From NCBI GenBank assembly GCA_027493405.1, contig JAOSKV010000001.1, forward strand, positions 560,855-624,854: a DNA stretch of 64,000 nt, in the 5' to 3' direction. The translations under genes were made by a program, and so were the position numbers. The notes under the pieces were generated by a model. The model saw nothing but the letters and a program-made list of their open reading frames with translations. It was not told where the DNA came from and made no database searches. Positions 27,354 to 36,746 of this stretch are shown piece after piece. Position 1 is the stretch's first letter, and each line of letters begins with the position of its first letter. Source of the DNA: FEB-22 sp003105195. Its GTDB lineage: Bacteria; Pseudomonadota; Alphaproteobacteria; Rhizobiales; Xanthobacteraceae.

Positions 27354-28359
27354 TCAGAGCAGGGCGGCGAGCTCCGGTCCGGGCGGATGGGCGAGGAGCT
27401 CGGCGATCGTCTCCTCGATCGCGCCGCCCTCGTTCACCAGGTGGTTGACGGCCGCGACGATGGGGAGCTGCAGGTCGAGGCGGCGGCCGAGCTCCGACAT
27501 GGATTTCGCCGTGTGCACGCCTTCGGTGACCACCTTGCGCGCCGCCAGGATCGCGGCCGGCGAGTGGCCCTCGCCGAGCGCGATGCCGAAGGTGGTGTTG
27601 CGCGACTGGGTGCCCATGCAGGTCAGCGTCACGTCGCCCGCGCCGGCGAGGCCGATGAGATGCACCGGGTTGCCGCCCTTGGCGCGCGCGAGGCAGGCCA
27701 TCTCGTAGAGCCCGCGGGCGATCAGCAGGCCCCGCGTATTGTCGCCCATCTTGCGGGCAAGCGCGATTCCCGTCGCGATCGCGAGCACGTTCTTGTAGGC
27801 GCCCCCGATGGTCGCCGCGACCGGATCCGGCGAGGTGTAGACCTGGAAGCGGGCGCTGCCGAGGAGGCCGGCGACCCGATCGGACCAGGTGGCGTCGCGA
27901 CTCGCGAGCGTCACCCCGGTTCGGCATGCCGAGGACGACCTCGCGCGCGAAGGAAGGACCGGCGAGCACCCCGACCGGCGCGTCGGGCAGGGTTTCCGCG
28001 ATCACCTCCGGCATCAGGGCGCAGGAGCCCTGCTCGATGCCTTTGGAGCAGGAGATCACCGGCACGCCCGCCCGCAAGCTCGCGCGCATGCCCGTGGCCA
28101 CCCCGCGCAGGAACTGCGCCGGGACCGCGAGCAGCACGAACTCGACGCCGGCGAGGCACGCGGCGAGGTCCGTGCCGGCCCGGATCCCGGGTTCCAGCGG
28201 CAGCTCGGGCAGGAACAGCGGATTTCCGTGCCCCGCATCGATCGCCGCGGCGACCTCCGGCTCGCGCGCCCAGAGCGCGACGTCGAGCCCGGCGCGGCGC
28301 GCCGCGCAGGCAAGCGCGGTGCCGAACGATCCGGCGCCGATGATGGCGACCTGTGTCAT
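27354..28359 (-). CDS. gpsA: Glycerol-3-phosphate dehydrogenase, NAD(P)+ (frameshifted)
   Basis: About 334 residues after correction. NAD-binding GAGSFGTALA, VLLAVPAQFL, SCSKGIEQGS and LAGPSFAREV are in the first frame. An extra base in the CCCC at 27914-27917 shifts to the second frame, which holds VTLASRD, GAYKNVLAIATGIALA (catalytic Lys), GLAGAGDVTLTC and EGVHTAKSM. It reduces dihydroxyacetone phosphate to glycerol 3-phosphate, the backbone for phospholipids and triacylglycerol, and consumes NAD(P)H. It is last in the FFLEELY-ALDH-GMC-SDR-gpsA run, 18 bp after the SDR gene, which fits a storage-lipid role. Confidence 0.88.
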
Positions 28360-28377
28360 GGGCGAGCCCGCATCCGC

Positions 28378-29133
28378 CTAGTAGGTCGCACGGCCGCCCG
28401 AAATGTCGAACACGGCGCCGGTCGTGAACGAGCACTCCGAGGAGGCGCAGAATGCCGCCATGGCGGCGATCTCTTCCAGCGCGACGAACCGGCCGCGCGG
28501 CACCTTGGCGAGCATGGTCTTCACGAAGTCCGCCGTGAAGTCCTTGAGCAGGTCGGTCTTGGCCGAGGAGGGCGTGATGCAGTTGACCGCGATGTCGTAC
28601 CCCGCGAGCTCCTTGCCGAGCGACTTGGTCAGCGCGATCAACGCGGCCTTCGAGGCCGAATAGGCTGCCATGCGCGGATTGCCCTCCTTGCCGGCGATCG
28701 AGGCGATGTTGACGATGCGGCCGTAGTTGCCGGCGATCATATGCGGAACCAGCGCGCGGCAGCAGTGGAATGCGCCGTCGAGATTGACCGCGAAGACCCT
28801 GCGCCAGGCCTCGAGCGGATAGTCGAAGGTGTCCCCGATCGGACCGCCGATGCCTGCATTGTTCACCAGGATGTCGATGCGCCCCAGCGCCTTCAGGGTC
28901 GCGTCACGGCCGCGTTCGACGCTGCCGTAGTCCTCGACCTGAACCTGGAATGCGAACGCCGGCCCGCGACCCTTGAGCTCGGTCGCGGTCCGTGCCGCGA
29001 GCGCAGGATCGCGATCCCAGATCGCGATGGTCGCGCCGGAGTCCAGGAAGCGCTCGCAGATCGCTCGGCCGATTCCCTTGCCGCCGCCTGTGACGACGGC
29101 AATGCGGTGCTCCAGATCGATCCGGCTGGTCAT
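28378..29133 (-). CDS. SDR family oxidoreductase (acetoacetyl-CoA reductase/FabG-like)
   Basis: Encodes 251 residues of a classical short-chain dehydrogenase: cofactor motif VTGGGKGIGRA, NNAGIGG, catalytic Ser in NIASIAG, YSASKAA (Tyr and Lys), and a C-terminal FDISGGRATY. The cofactor residue after the second strand is Asp (WDRDP), which favours NADH. It could reduce 3-oxoacyl-CoA for PHA or oxidise a secondary alcohol; the sequence does not decide. ATG 29133 has GGAGCAG upstream. A candidate FNR/FixK box lies 77 bp before it, inside the preceding gene. Confidence 0.85.
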   Translation of the reverse strand: MTSRIDLEHRIAVVTGGGKGIGRAICERFLDSGATIAIWDRDPALAARTATELKGRGPAFAFQVQVEDYGSVERGRDATLKALGRIDILVNNAGIGGPIGDTFDYPLEAWRRVFAVNLDGAFHCCRALVPHMIAGNYGRIVNIASIAGKEGNPRMAAYSASKAALIALTKSLGKELAGYDIAVNCITPSSAKTDLLKDFTADFVKTMLAKVPRGRFVALEEIAAMAAFCASSECSFTTGAVFDISGGRATY

Positions 29134-29179
29134 TCTGCTGCTCCGAGGAAGGCTCACGCGACCGGCCGCTCGCGCGTGC

Positions 29180-30849
29180 TCAACTCAAGGAATTGCCCGG
29201 AGGCCGCGCCTTGATCTCGCTCAATCCCGGAAAGCGCGCTCGCAGGGTCGAACCGTCGCGGGCGTCGGCGCGGATCATCGCCGCCGCCTTCTCGCCGATC
29301 ATGATGGCCGGGGCGTTGGTGTTGCCGGCCACCAGGGCGGGCATGATCGAGGCATCCGCGACGCGCAGACCCTGCACGCCGCGGACCCGCAGCGCGGCAT
29401 CGACAACGGCCGCCGCGTCGTTGCCCATCCGACAGGTCCCGGCCGGATGGTAGACCGTATCGACCCGCTGCCGCAGGATCGCGCGGATGTCGTCGTCGTC
29501 GCGCACGTCGGCCGTGAACAGATCGCGCGTTCGCCGGCTCGCCAGCGCCGGCGTCTCCATCAACCGACGCGTCAGCTTGAAGCCCGCCACCATCTCCTCG
29601 ACGTCCCGCGGATCGCCGAGGAAGTTCGGATCGATGGCGGGAGGCGTGAGGGGATCTGGATTGCGCAGCTTGACGCTGCCGCGACTGTGTGGCCTCAGCA
29701 GGCAGACATGGCAGGAATAGCCGTGCCCCCGGCGCAGCCGGCGGCCGTGATCGTCGACCATGGCGACCACGAAATGCAGCTGGACGTCGGGCGCCGCGAG
29801 GTCGGCCCGCGTCTTCAGGAATCCCCGGCCTCGGCGAAATTGCTCGCCAGCATGCCGCTCCGGGTCTTGTGGTAGCGTCGGATCTCCCGCAACAGGCGGG
29901 CGGTCCCGGCCACGGAGAGCCCGAGCAGATCGAGGCTGTCGGCCTCGTAGCCGAAGATGAAGTCCGGGTGATCCTGCAGATTGCGCCCGACCCCCGGCAG
30001 GTGCGCGACCACCGGGATGCCGAATCCGCGCAAAGTCTCGGCATCGCCGACCCCCGAGAGCATCAGCAGTTGCGGCGACTGGAGGGCCCCGGCGCTCACG
30101 ATCACTTCGCGACGCGCCCGGATCACATGCGTGCGCGGGCCCTGCAGGTACTCCACGCCGATCGCGCGCGCGCCCTCGAACAGGATCCGGCGCGCCCTGG
30201 CGCCGCATTCCACGCACAGATTGGGCCGCTTGCCGAGATGCGGAAGGATGTAGGCACGGGCGGCGCTGCACCGCTCGCCGTTGTGCTGCGTGACCTGGTA
30301 GATGCCGAGCCCCTCGGGCTCGGGCACGTTGAAATCCTCGCAGAGCGGGAACTGCGCCTCGCGCGCGGCCTGCAGGAAGATCGCATGGAAGGGATTGTCC
30401 GTGCGCGACCTGGCGACGGAGAGGGGACCGGCCCGGCCGTGCCATTCCCCGCCGAAATCCTCGTTGCGTTCGGATGCCTTGAAGAAAGGCAGAACGTCGT
30501 CGTAGCTCCAGCCCGGGTTTCCGAGCGCGGCCCAGCCGTCGTAGTCCGAACGGTGGCCGCGCACATAGACCATGGCATTGATCGCCGAGGACCCGCCGAG
30601 CGCCCGGCCGCGCGGCTGGTAGCCGCGCCGACCATTCAGACCGGGCTGGGGCTCGGTTTCGAAGGCCCAGTTCGCGATCCGGGTCGGCACCGTGAAGACA
30701 CCGGCCGCCGGTGTCCGGATCATCCAGCTGTCGCCCATGCCGCCGGCCTCGAGCAGCGCCACCGTCTGGTCGCTCTGCTCGCTCAGGCGGCCCGCCAGCG
30801 CACAGCCGCTCGAGCCTCCGCCGACCACCACATAGTCGCACTCGTCCAT
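29180..30849 (-). CDS. GMC oxidoreductase (choline/alcohol dehydrogenase family, frameshifted)
   Basis: About 556 residues after correction. FAD-binding VVVGGGSSGCALAGRLSE at the N-terminus, the GMC signature GRALGGSSAINAMVYVRGH, SAGALQSPQLLMLSGVG, and near the end the active-site His in VYHPAGTCRMG and NTNAPAIMIGEKAA. A missing base in the CCCC run 29823-29826 ends the first frame early at GDS; the second frame resumes GFLKTRADLAAPDVQLHF. The family oxidises primary alcohols to aldehydes using FAD. Next to an aldehyde dehydrogenase it could convert fatty or other alcohols to acids. Confidence 0.88.
29211..29224. promoter_or_regulatory. Candidate internal FNR/FixK-type box
   Basis: TTGATCTCGCTCAA matches the half-sites exactly but lies inside the 3' end of the GMC gene, 77 bp before the SDR start. 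It might give the SDR-gpsA pair its own promoter, or be coding coincidence. Confidence 0.4.
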
Positions 30850-30860
30850 GGCATGCCCCG

Positions 30861-32297
30861 TCAGGTCACGCGCCGCAGCAGCGCGAGCAGGCTTTCGAAC
30901 CGCGCGCCATAGGGGGGATGCAGCAGGCGCGTTCCGCTCGCGCGCGGCCGGTAGAACACCGGTTTCTCCTTGCTGAAGGTGCGGAAACCCCATTCGCCGT
31001 GATAGGCGCCCATCCCGGAGGCGCCGACGCCGCCGAACGGCTGGTTCTCCTGCGCGATATGGAGCAGGCAATCGTTCACGGTCACGCCGCCCGAGACCGT
31101 CTCGCGCAGCACGTGCTCCCGCGCCGCGCCGTCCCGGCCGAACCAGTAGAGTGCGAGCGGCCGCTCCCGCGCATTGACGAAGGCGATCGCCTCGGCGGCC
31201 GACTCGTAGGGGACGATCGGCAGGATCGGCCCGAAGATCTCCTCCTGCCGGACACGCATGGCGTCAGTGGTCGCGAACACCAGATTGGGCGGAAACTTGC
31301 GCAGCCGCTTCCAGGTCTCGGCCTGGCTCGTGCGCGCGTCGCTACGCGCCCCCTTGTCGTGCGCTTCCGCCAGCAGGGCCGCGAGCCGGTCGTAGTGCGC
31401 ATCCGAGACGATTGCCGTGTAATCGGGGTTCTGCGGGTCGGTGCCGTAGAGGCGGTGCGCGGCGCGGAAGAAATGCTCCGCAAAGGACTCCTCCTGTCCG
31501 CGCGGGCAGAGGACGTAGTCCGGCGCGATGCAGGTCTGCCCGGCATTGAGAAGCTTACCGTAGGCGATTCGCTGCGCCGCGACCGCGAGATCGGCCGAGC
31601 GGTCGACGATGGCGGGCGACTTGCCGCCGAGCTCCAGGGTCACCGGGGTCAGGTTCCGCGCCGCGGCCTCGGCCACGAGACGACCCACCCGCGTCGAGCC
31701 GGTGAAGACCAGGTGATCGAAGGGCAGCGCAGCGAAGCCCTGCGCGACGTCGGCGCCGCCGACGACCACGGAGATTTCGTCCGCCGCGTAGCGCTCTCCG
31801 ACCGCAGAGGCGAGCAGATGCGCGAAATGCGGCGACAGCTCGCTCGGCTTGATCATGACCCGGTTGCCGGCCGCAAGCGCGCCGACCACGGGCGCGAGCG
31901 TGAGCTGCAGCGGATAGTTCCAGGGCGAGATTACGCCGACGACCCCGAGCGGCTGCGGCATCAGGCGGTTCGTGCCCGGCCAGAAGGGAAGCTCGGTCGC
32001 GATCCGCTTCGGCCGCGTCCAGCGATCCAGGCGGCGCAGCGCATGCTTGATCGCGCTCTCGACCACGAAAGCCTCGGCGAGGCGCGTTTCGTGCCGCGAG
32101 CGATGGCCGAAATCGGCGTCGATGGCTGCCTCGAAGTCGGGCGTCTTGTCGGTAACGAGGGCGAGCAGGCGGCGCAGGCGGTCCTTGCGCACCGCCGCCG
32201 CGACCGAAATCTCCCGACGCGCCGCCTCCCGCTGCAGGCGGAACACCGCGCCGAGATCCGCAGCCGCCGTCGGCTCGCTCGCCACCGCCACGTTCAT
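30861..32297 (-). CDS. Aldehyde dehydrogenase (coniferyl aldehyde dehydrogenase-like)
   Basis: Encodes 478 residues. ALDH motifs: VISPWNYPLQLTLAP, IKPSELSP, FTGSTRVGRLV, LELGGKSPAIV (general-base Glu), NAGQTCIAPDYVL (nucleophile Cys) and EEIFGPILPIVPY. The start pattern EISVAAAVRKDRLRRLLALV and the C-terminal YHGEWGFRTFSKEKPVFYRP resemble CalB/fatty aldehyde type enzymes. It oxidises an aldehyde to the acid with NAD(P)+. It overlaps the FFLEELY-like gene by four bases (ATGA) and is 11 bp from the GMC gene. Confidence 0.9.
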   Translation of the reverse strand: MNVAVASEPTAAADLGAVFRLQREAARREISVAAAVRKDRLRRLLALVTDKTPDFEAAIDADFGHRSRHETRLAEAFVVESAIKHALRRLDRWTRPKRIATELPFWPGTNRLMPQPLGVVGVISPWNYPLQLTLAPVVGALAAGNRVMIKPSELSPHFAHLLASAVGERYAADEISVVVGGADVAQGFAALPFDHLVFTGSTRVGRLVAEAAARNLTPVTLELGGKSPAIVDRSADLAVAAQRIAYGKLLNAGQTCIAPDYVLCPRGQEESFAEHFFRAAHRLYGTDPQNPDYTAIVSDAHYDRLAALLAEAHDKGARSDARTSQAETWKRLRKFPPNLVFATTDAMRVRQEEIFGPILPIVPYESAAEAIAFVNARERPLALYWFGRDGAAREHVLRETVSGGVTVNDCLLHIAQENQPFGGVGASGMGAYHGEWGFRTFSKEKPVFYRPRASGTRLLHPPYGARFESLLALLRRVT

Positions 32298-33034
32298 GCG
32301 GTCCTCCGCGCGAACTCGTGGGCGTCGAGGTCGAGCAGGCTGTCGTCGCCGGCGAACAGCGCCCCGAGCAAGGCCTCTTCGCGATCGAGAATGCACCAGA
32401 TGAACTCCTCGGCGTCGCCGATCGCGTGGAACGCGTGGTATCCCCGCTCGAGGAAGCTCTGCAGGTTGCTCAAGCCCGCGAGCTTCGCGGGCTTGCGCAT
32501 GAGCGAGAGCGTCGTTCCCACGAAAGGCTGCCGCGTCAGGCGATCGAGCGAATGGCCGACACCGCGCACCAGCTCGATCTGGCGCTCCCGGTCCTCGCGT
32601 CGGCCGACCTTCCGATAGGCCTCGCCATAAGCCACGGCATCGATCGCGCGAACATTGCGCCCGAGCGCCTTGACCATGGCGGCATCGAGCTCCTCGGAGA
32701 GCGCGTCGAGACCGATCGCATCCGCCACGGTCTCCAGGCCGGCGGCCGGCATCAGCTTGGTCATGGTCGGAATGACGCGGTGAAGCTCCTCGTCGCGAAA
32801 GCTCGAATCGTTCGCCCCGTAGACATCCGTGAGAAAGAACGTGGCTGCCTGGGCGAATTTCGGATGCTCCAGCAGGTCCGCATGCGTGCGGGCGAGCCGC
32901 TGCACCTGCCAGGCCCGCAGCGCCTGGCGCCCTGCCGCCGCCTTGGGATCGGCCTGCGCCGAGCGGCGCAGGTCGAAAACCCGAGCCGCGCTCTCGGTGA
33001 TCCGCTGGACGATCGCTTCGCGTTCTTCCGACAT
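32294..33034 (-). CDS. FFLEELY-type protein of unknown function
   Basis: Encodes 246 residues, almost all helical, without membrane segments or signal peptide. The block HPKFAQAATFFLTDVYGANDSSFRDEELHRVIP resembles the NCBI family named FFLEELY; here the word reads FFLTDVY. The second half contains ETVADAIGLDALSEELDAAM and a Phe/His-rich end. The role is unknown. It leads the operon with aldehyde dehydrogenase, GMC oxidoreductase, SDR and gpsA and is divergent from the wax ester synthase, hinting at a link to lipid granules. A degenerate FNR/FixK box lies 52 bp upstream. Confidence 0.65.
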   Translation of the reverse strand: MSEEREAIVQRITESAARVFDLRRSAQADPKAAAGRQALRAWQVQRLARTHADLLEHPKFAQAATFFLTDVYGANDSSFRDEELHRVIPTMTKLMPAAGLETVADAIGLDALSEELDAAMVKALGRNVRAIDAVAYGEAYRKVGRREDRERQIELVRGVGHSLDRLTRQPFVGTTLSLMRKPAKLAGLSNLQSFLERGYHAFHAIGDAEEFIWCILDREEALLGALFAGDDSLLDLDAHEFARRTA

Positions 33035-33086
33035 GGGCCCGCACGATGGTCGCACGCCATGCCTAGGCGCTCCCCGGCCTCCGACA

Positions 33087-33100
33087 ATGACACAAATCAA
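33087..33100. promoter_or_regulatory. Degenerate FNR/FixK-type box, divergent
   Basis: ATGACACAAATCAA matches seven of the eight half-site bases. It lies 52 bp before the FFLEELY-like gene and 64 bp before the wax ester synthase gene, the same spacing as the exact boxes, so it may be functional. Confidence 0.5.
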
Positions 33101-33164
33101 ACCGGCCGCGCGCGAATGCGCGTAGACAAGCCTTCCTGGGTCCAGCTCTCCTCCGGCGGAACCG

Positions 33165-34637
33165 ATGATCAGCGAACGCATGGCGCCCGTCGACACGACG
33201 TGGCTGCGCATGGACCGGCCGACCAACCCGATGGTGATCGTCGGGGTGCTTGTGCTCGCGCCTCCGGTCGACCTTGCCCGCGTGGAGCACACCCTGGCCG
33301 ACCGGCTGCTCGCCATTCCGCGCTTCCGCCAACGCGCCGACGTCGGGCCGACGGGAGCCTGGTGGCGCGAGGACGTCCAGTTCGACATCGCGCGCCACAT
33401 CAAGCGCCTGCGGCTGCCGGGCGCCGCCGACAAGGCGGAGCTCGAACGTCTGGTGGCGGATCTCGTGTCGACGCCGTTCGACCCGCATCATCCGTTGTGG
33501 CAGTTCCACATCGTCGAGGACTACCAGGGCGGTGCGGCGCTGGTCGGCCGGTTTCACCACGCCATCGGGGACGGCATCGCGCTGGTCCGTGTCATCCTGT
33601 CGCTCATGGACGGCTTTGCAGCGTCCGAGCGCGAGAATCCGCCCGCCGTGGACGGCCACGAGTCCTGGCTCGACCCGGTCACGCCGGTGGTGTCCGCCCT
33701 GGGGAATGGTTTCCGCCTGTCGCGCGAGATCTGGTCCGCCTACCTGAAGGTCCTGGCCGATCCCGCCCAGGCGCTGCGCGACGGAACCGGCATCGTGTCG
33801 GAGCTCGCCTATCTGCTGGTGATGCCGAACGACACCCCGACCCGTTTCAAGGGCCGCCCGACGGGAACCAAGCGGATCGCCTGGACCGACCCGATACCGC
33901 TCCCGGAGGTGAAGGCCGTGAGCAGCGCCCTCGGTTGCTCGATCAACGACATGTTGCTCGCCGCCGTCGCCGGAGCGCTCCACCAGTACCTCGCCGAGAA
34001 AGGCGACCCGACGGCCGGGGTCGAGCTGCGCGCGCTGGTGCCCGTCAACCTGCGCGGGCCCGAAGCCGACCAGCGCCTGGGAAACCGCTTCGGCGTCGTC
34101 GCGCTCGAGCTGCCGGTCGGCCTCAAGAATCCGCTGGCGCGCCTCTACGAGGTGCATCGGCGCATGGAGGCGCTGAAGTCCTCCTACGAGCCGGCCGTAT
34201 CCCTCGGCCTGCTGACGGCGCTCGGCCATGCGCCGCAGCTCGTGCAGGACGCGGTGTTCGACCTCCTGCTGAGCCGCGCGACGGCCGTGATGACCAATGT
34301 TCCCGGGCCGCAGGTGCCGCTCCATCTCGCGGGAAGCCTGATCGAGCAGGCGATGTTCTGGGTGCCGCAGGCCGGCGACATCGGCATGGGCGTCTCCATC
34401 CTGTCCTTCAACGGCCAGGTGCAGTTCGGCCTGATGGCGGATGCCGCGCTGGTGCCCGACCCGCAGGCCGTCGTCTCCCGCTTCAAGCCGGAATTCGAGC
34501 AGCTGCTCTACTTCGTTCTGCTCGAGTCCTTCCCGGCTCCGCCCGCGGCCTCCGCCACTGCCGACGCGGGCAAGCCGGCCCCGCACAAGCGCAGGCGCCC
34601 CGGCGGACGCCCCCCGCGCAAGGCGGCGACTCCCTGA
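33165..34637 (+). CDS. Wax ester synthase/diacylglycerol acyltransferase (WS/DGAT)
   Basis: Encodes 490 residues. The active-site HHAIGDG (131-137) fits HHxxxDG; flanking TPFDPHHPLWQFHIVEDY and, later, SINDMLLAAVAGAL, LVPVNLRGP, GNRFGVVALELPVG and MTNVPGPQVPLHLAGS are family hallmarks. The enzyme transfers acyl from acyl-CoA to a fatty alcohol or to diacylglycerol, forming storage wax ester or TAG. The last 25 residues are a Lys/Arg/Pro-rich tail, possibly for membrane or granule contact. It is a single gene facing the convergent TPR gene. Mycobacterial Tgs1 is the hypoxia-induced relative in the DosR regulon. Confidence 0.92.
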   Translation: MISERMAPVDTTWLRMDRPTNPMVIVGVLVLAPPVDLARVEHTLADRLLAIPRFRQRADVGPTGAWWREDVQFDIARHIKRLRLPGAADKAELERLVADLVSTPFDPHHPLWQFHIVEDYQGGAALVGRFHHAIGDGIALVRVILSLMDGFAASERENPPAVDGHESWLDPVTPVVSALGNGFRLSREIWSAYLKVLADPAQALRDGTGIVSELAYLLVMPNDTPTRFKGRPTGTKRIAWTDPIPLPEVKAVSSALGCSINDMLLAAVAGALHQYLAEKGDPTAGVELRALVPVNLRGPEADQRLGNRFGVVALELPVGLKNPLARLYEVHRRMEALKSSYEPAVSLGLLTALGHAPQLVQDAVFDLLLSRATAVMTNVPGPQVPLHLAGSLIEQAMFWVPQAGDIGMGVSILSFNGQVQFGLMADAALVPDPQAVVSRFKPEFEQLLYFVLLESFPAPPAASATADAGKPAPHKRRRPGGRPPRKAATP

Positions 34638-35489
34638 TCAGTCGGCGAGCTCGGCGCGCGCCAGCTCGACGTCCAGGCGTTCCATGGCGTCGTGCGGCGT
34701 GCACTTCGCGGCGTCCTGGTAGAGGCGCGTGGCGCGCGCCATCTCGGCCTCGCCGGACATCATTACCAGGCCGTTGGCGTACTCGATCCGCGCGATCGCG
34801 GAGTCGGGGTTGAGCTTGCGCGCGGTCTCGAAATGCTTGACGGCCGCATCCTGGCTCGCCCCGTAGGTGACGCGCCCGATGAGGCCGCCGATCTTGTCGA
34901 TCACCTCGGCATGCCAGGCGCCGAGCGCGATATGCGCGTCGGCGTGACGCGCATCGAGCGCCAGCGTGCGCTCCAGCGCCGTCTTGATCTTGCCGCCCAG
35001 ACCTTCGGCGAGCGCACTCGCGACCGAGACCTCCTGCGCGTAGCGGCCGAGCGCCTGGGCGTAGAGATACCAGGCGTTCGGCAGCGACGGCGCGCGCACC
35101 TGCAGCTCTTCGGCGCGCCGCGCCGTCTCCTGCAGGATCGCAAGCTTGCTCTTCCTGGCCCGCTCCAGGTAGGTCGCGTAGATGTTCGCGGACTTGTTCG
35201 CCACGTTGAAGCCGAGCCGGCCGACCGACAGCCCGAGGTCGACGGCGTCGGCAAAGTCGCCCCGGTGATAGGCCCGCCATGCCGCCTGCAGGATCTCCGC
35301 GGCCTTGTCGAGCGGTTTCGCGGGGACGAGATCCGGATGCGCAGCGACCAGCTTCTTCAGCTGCGCGGGCGCTGGGTAGGGCTCCCGGTCGCCCTGGTGC
35401 AAGCGCAGCCAATGCTTCTGCAGGTCCGCGCCGGCGAAATCATAGTCGGCCGCGGAATGAGGAAACGGCTTCCAGGAGGTTTTCGCCAT
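34638..35489 (-). CDS. TPR-like repeat protein
   Basis: Encodes 283 residues with no signal peptide or membrane helix. Helical pairs of TPR type are visible: KAAEILQAAWRAYHRGDFADAVDLG, NAWYLYAQALGRYAQ, DARHADAHIALGAWHAEV, VKHFETARKLNPDSAIARIEYANGL and MARATRLYQDAAKCTPHDAM. TPR arrays hold protein partners. It is the last gene of phasin-patatin-TPR, nine bases after the patatin gene, so it may help assemble lipid or PHA granule proteins; that is inference. Confidence 0.75.
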   Translation of the reverse strand: MAKTSWKPFPHSAADYDFAGADLQKHWLRLHQGDREPYPAPAQLKKLVAAHPDLVPAKPLDKAAEILQAAWRAYHRGDFADAVDLGLSVGRLGFNVANKSANIYATYLERARKSKLAILQETARRAEELQVRAPSLPNAWYLYAQALGRYAQEVSVASALAEGLGGKIKTALERTLALDARHADAHIALGAWHAEVIDKIGGLIGRVTYGASQDAAVKHFETARKLNPDSAIARIEYANGLVMMSGEAEMARATRLYQDAAKCTPHDAMERLDVELARAELAD

Positions 35490-35498
35490 CGCGGGTGC

Positions 35499-36713
35499 TC
35501 AGGGATGACGATGCTGCCGCAGCAGCTCCGCCAGTGTGTCCAGGGTGCCCGCGAGCTGCAGCGTGGTGCGCCCGAGCGCGCTGCGCCGCCAGCGCGCCGC
35601 CGTCTCGCCGGTGCGGCCGAGGGTGCGGCTCGTGTCCTTGAGCACGTCCCAGTCGATGCGCACGCCGTGGCGGGCCAGCATGGGTGCGAGCTTCCGTCCG
35701 CGGCGGCGCAGGTCCGCGCGCGTCTTCTGATAGGCGTGCTCGGACAGACGGCGGCGTGCCGAGTAGCTGAAGATGTTGGTGAAGAACATGTCGGCGTCGT
35801 CCTGGTCGGGCTGGAACAGGACCACGTCGGCGCCCGGGAACTCCTTGCGGTAGCGGTCCATGCCGACCCGCATGCGCGAATAGACCAGCGCCCGGAAGGT
35901 CTGCGCCAGCACCACCGGCAGCCCGCCTTTGCTCAGGGATTTGCGCCGGGCGCGCGCCGTCCTCGCCGCGAGGTCGGCGTTGAACGGTACCAGCGGATTG
36001 ATGCACAGGAGCAGCTTCGCACCCTCGCGCAGCGCGACCGAGGCGTGCAGGGTCTTGACCAGCGCGCCGTCCACGTAGTGCCGGCCGCGGATCTCGACCG
36101 GCGGGAACAGGCCGGGTAGGGCGGCGCTCGCGACCACGGCGCGCGCGATCGGCACGTCGTCCCATCCGGGCGACCCGAACGGGACCACCTCGCCGGAATC
36201 AAGATCGGTGGCGACGATGAACAGCCTGCGGCGCAGTTTCCGGAAATCGTTGCTGCGGCCCGGACCCGACAGGAGCCGCGCGAGGTAGTCGCGGATGCCG
36301 ACATTGTCGAACACCCCGGTCGGCAGGGCGCGTGCGAGCTCCTGAAAGGACGCGAAGAAGCCGCGCGACCACGGCGCCTCGATGTAGCGGCGCGTGCCCG
36401 CCAGCACCAGCTCGGGCAGCATCGCCAGTCGTTGCAGGTATTCCGAGAGGGCCGGGCGCAGCAGCAGGTCGGGCTCGAACGGATCGTCGGCAGCTTCGCT
36501 CTCGATGAACATTCGATACATCGCCCGCGGCGAAAGGCCGTTGGCGAGGCCGGCGGCGATGAAGCCGCCGGAGCTCACGCCCACATAGACGTCGCAGTCG
36601 GCCGGATCGAAGCCGATCAGGGCTTCGTCGAGCGCGACCAGAGCCCCGATTTCCCAGATTCCCCCGAGCGGGCCGCCGCCCGCAAGCGCGATGCCTCTCT
36701 TCCGGCGGGTCAC
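35499..36713 (-). CDS. Patatin-like phospholipase/lipase
   Basis: Encodes 404 residues. The N-terminal oxyanion loop GGGPLGG (12-18), nucleophile GVSSGG (Ser47) and the second dyad residue in VDGALV identify the patatin fold, a Ser-Asp acyl hydrolase. It also has VVASAALPGLFPPVEI, typical of the group. It would hydrolyse lipid esters in the cytoplasm. Between the phasin and TPR genes, it is a candidate for mobilising or remodelling stored wax ester, TAG or PHA. An oligomer role for the basic C-terminal helix (RRRGRKLAPMLARHG) is possible. Confidence 0.88.
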   Translation of the reverse strand: MTRRKRGIALAGGGPLGGIWEIGALVALDEALIGFDPADCDVYVGVSSGGFIAAGLANGLSPRAMYRMFIESEAADDPFEPDLLLRPALSEYLQRLAMLPELVLAGTRRYIEAPWSRGFFASFQELARALPTGVFDNVGIRDYLARLLSGPGRSNDFRKLRRRLFIVATDLDSGEVVPFGSPGWDDVPIARAVVASAALPGLFPPVEIRGRHYVDGALVKTLHASVALREGAKLLLCINPLVPFNADLAARTARARRKSLSKGGLPVVLAQTFRALVYSRMRVGMDRYRKEFPGADVVLFQPDQDDADMFFTNIFSYSARRRLSEHAYQKTRADLRRRGRKLAPMLARHGVRIDWDVLKDTSRTLGRTGETAARWRRSALGRTTLQLAGTLDTLAELLRQHRHP

Positions 36714-36746
36714 GATGCCCTCGCTTCGCGTGCCGGGGGGCGGCTT

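Noticed and set aside
29815..30849. Truncated GMC oxidoreductase ending GDS
   Set aside because: The missing half follows directly in the next frame after a CCCC run, so it is one frameshifted gene.
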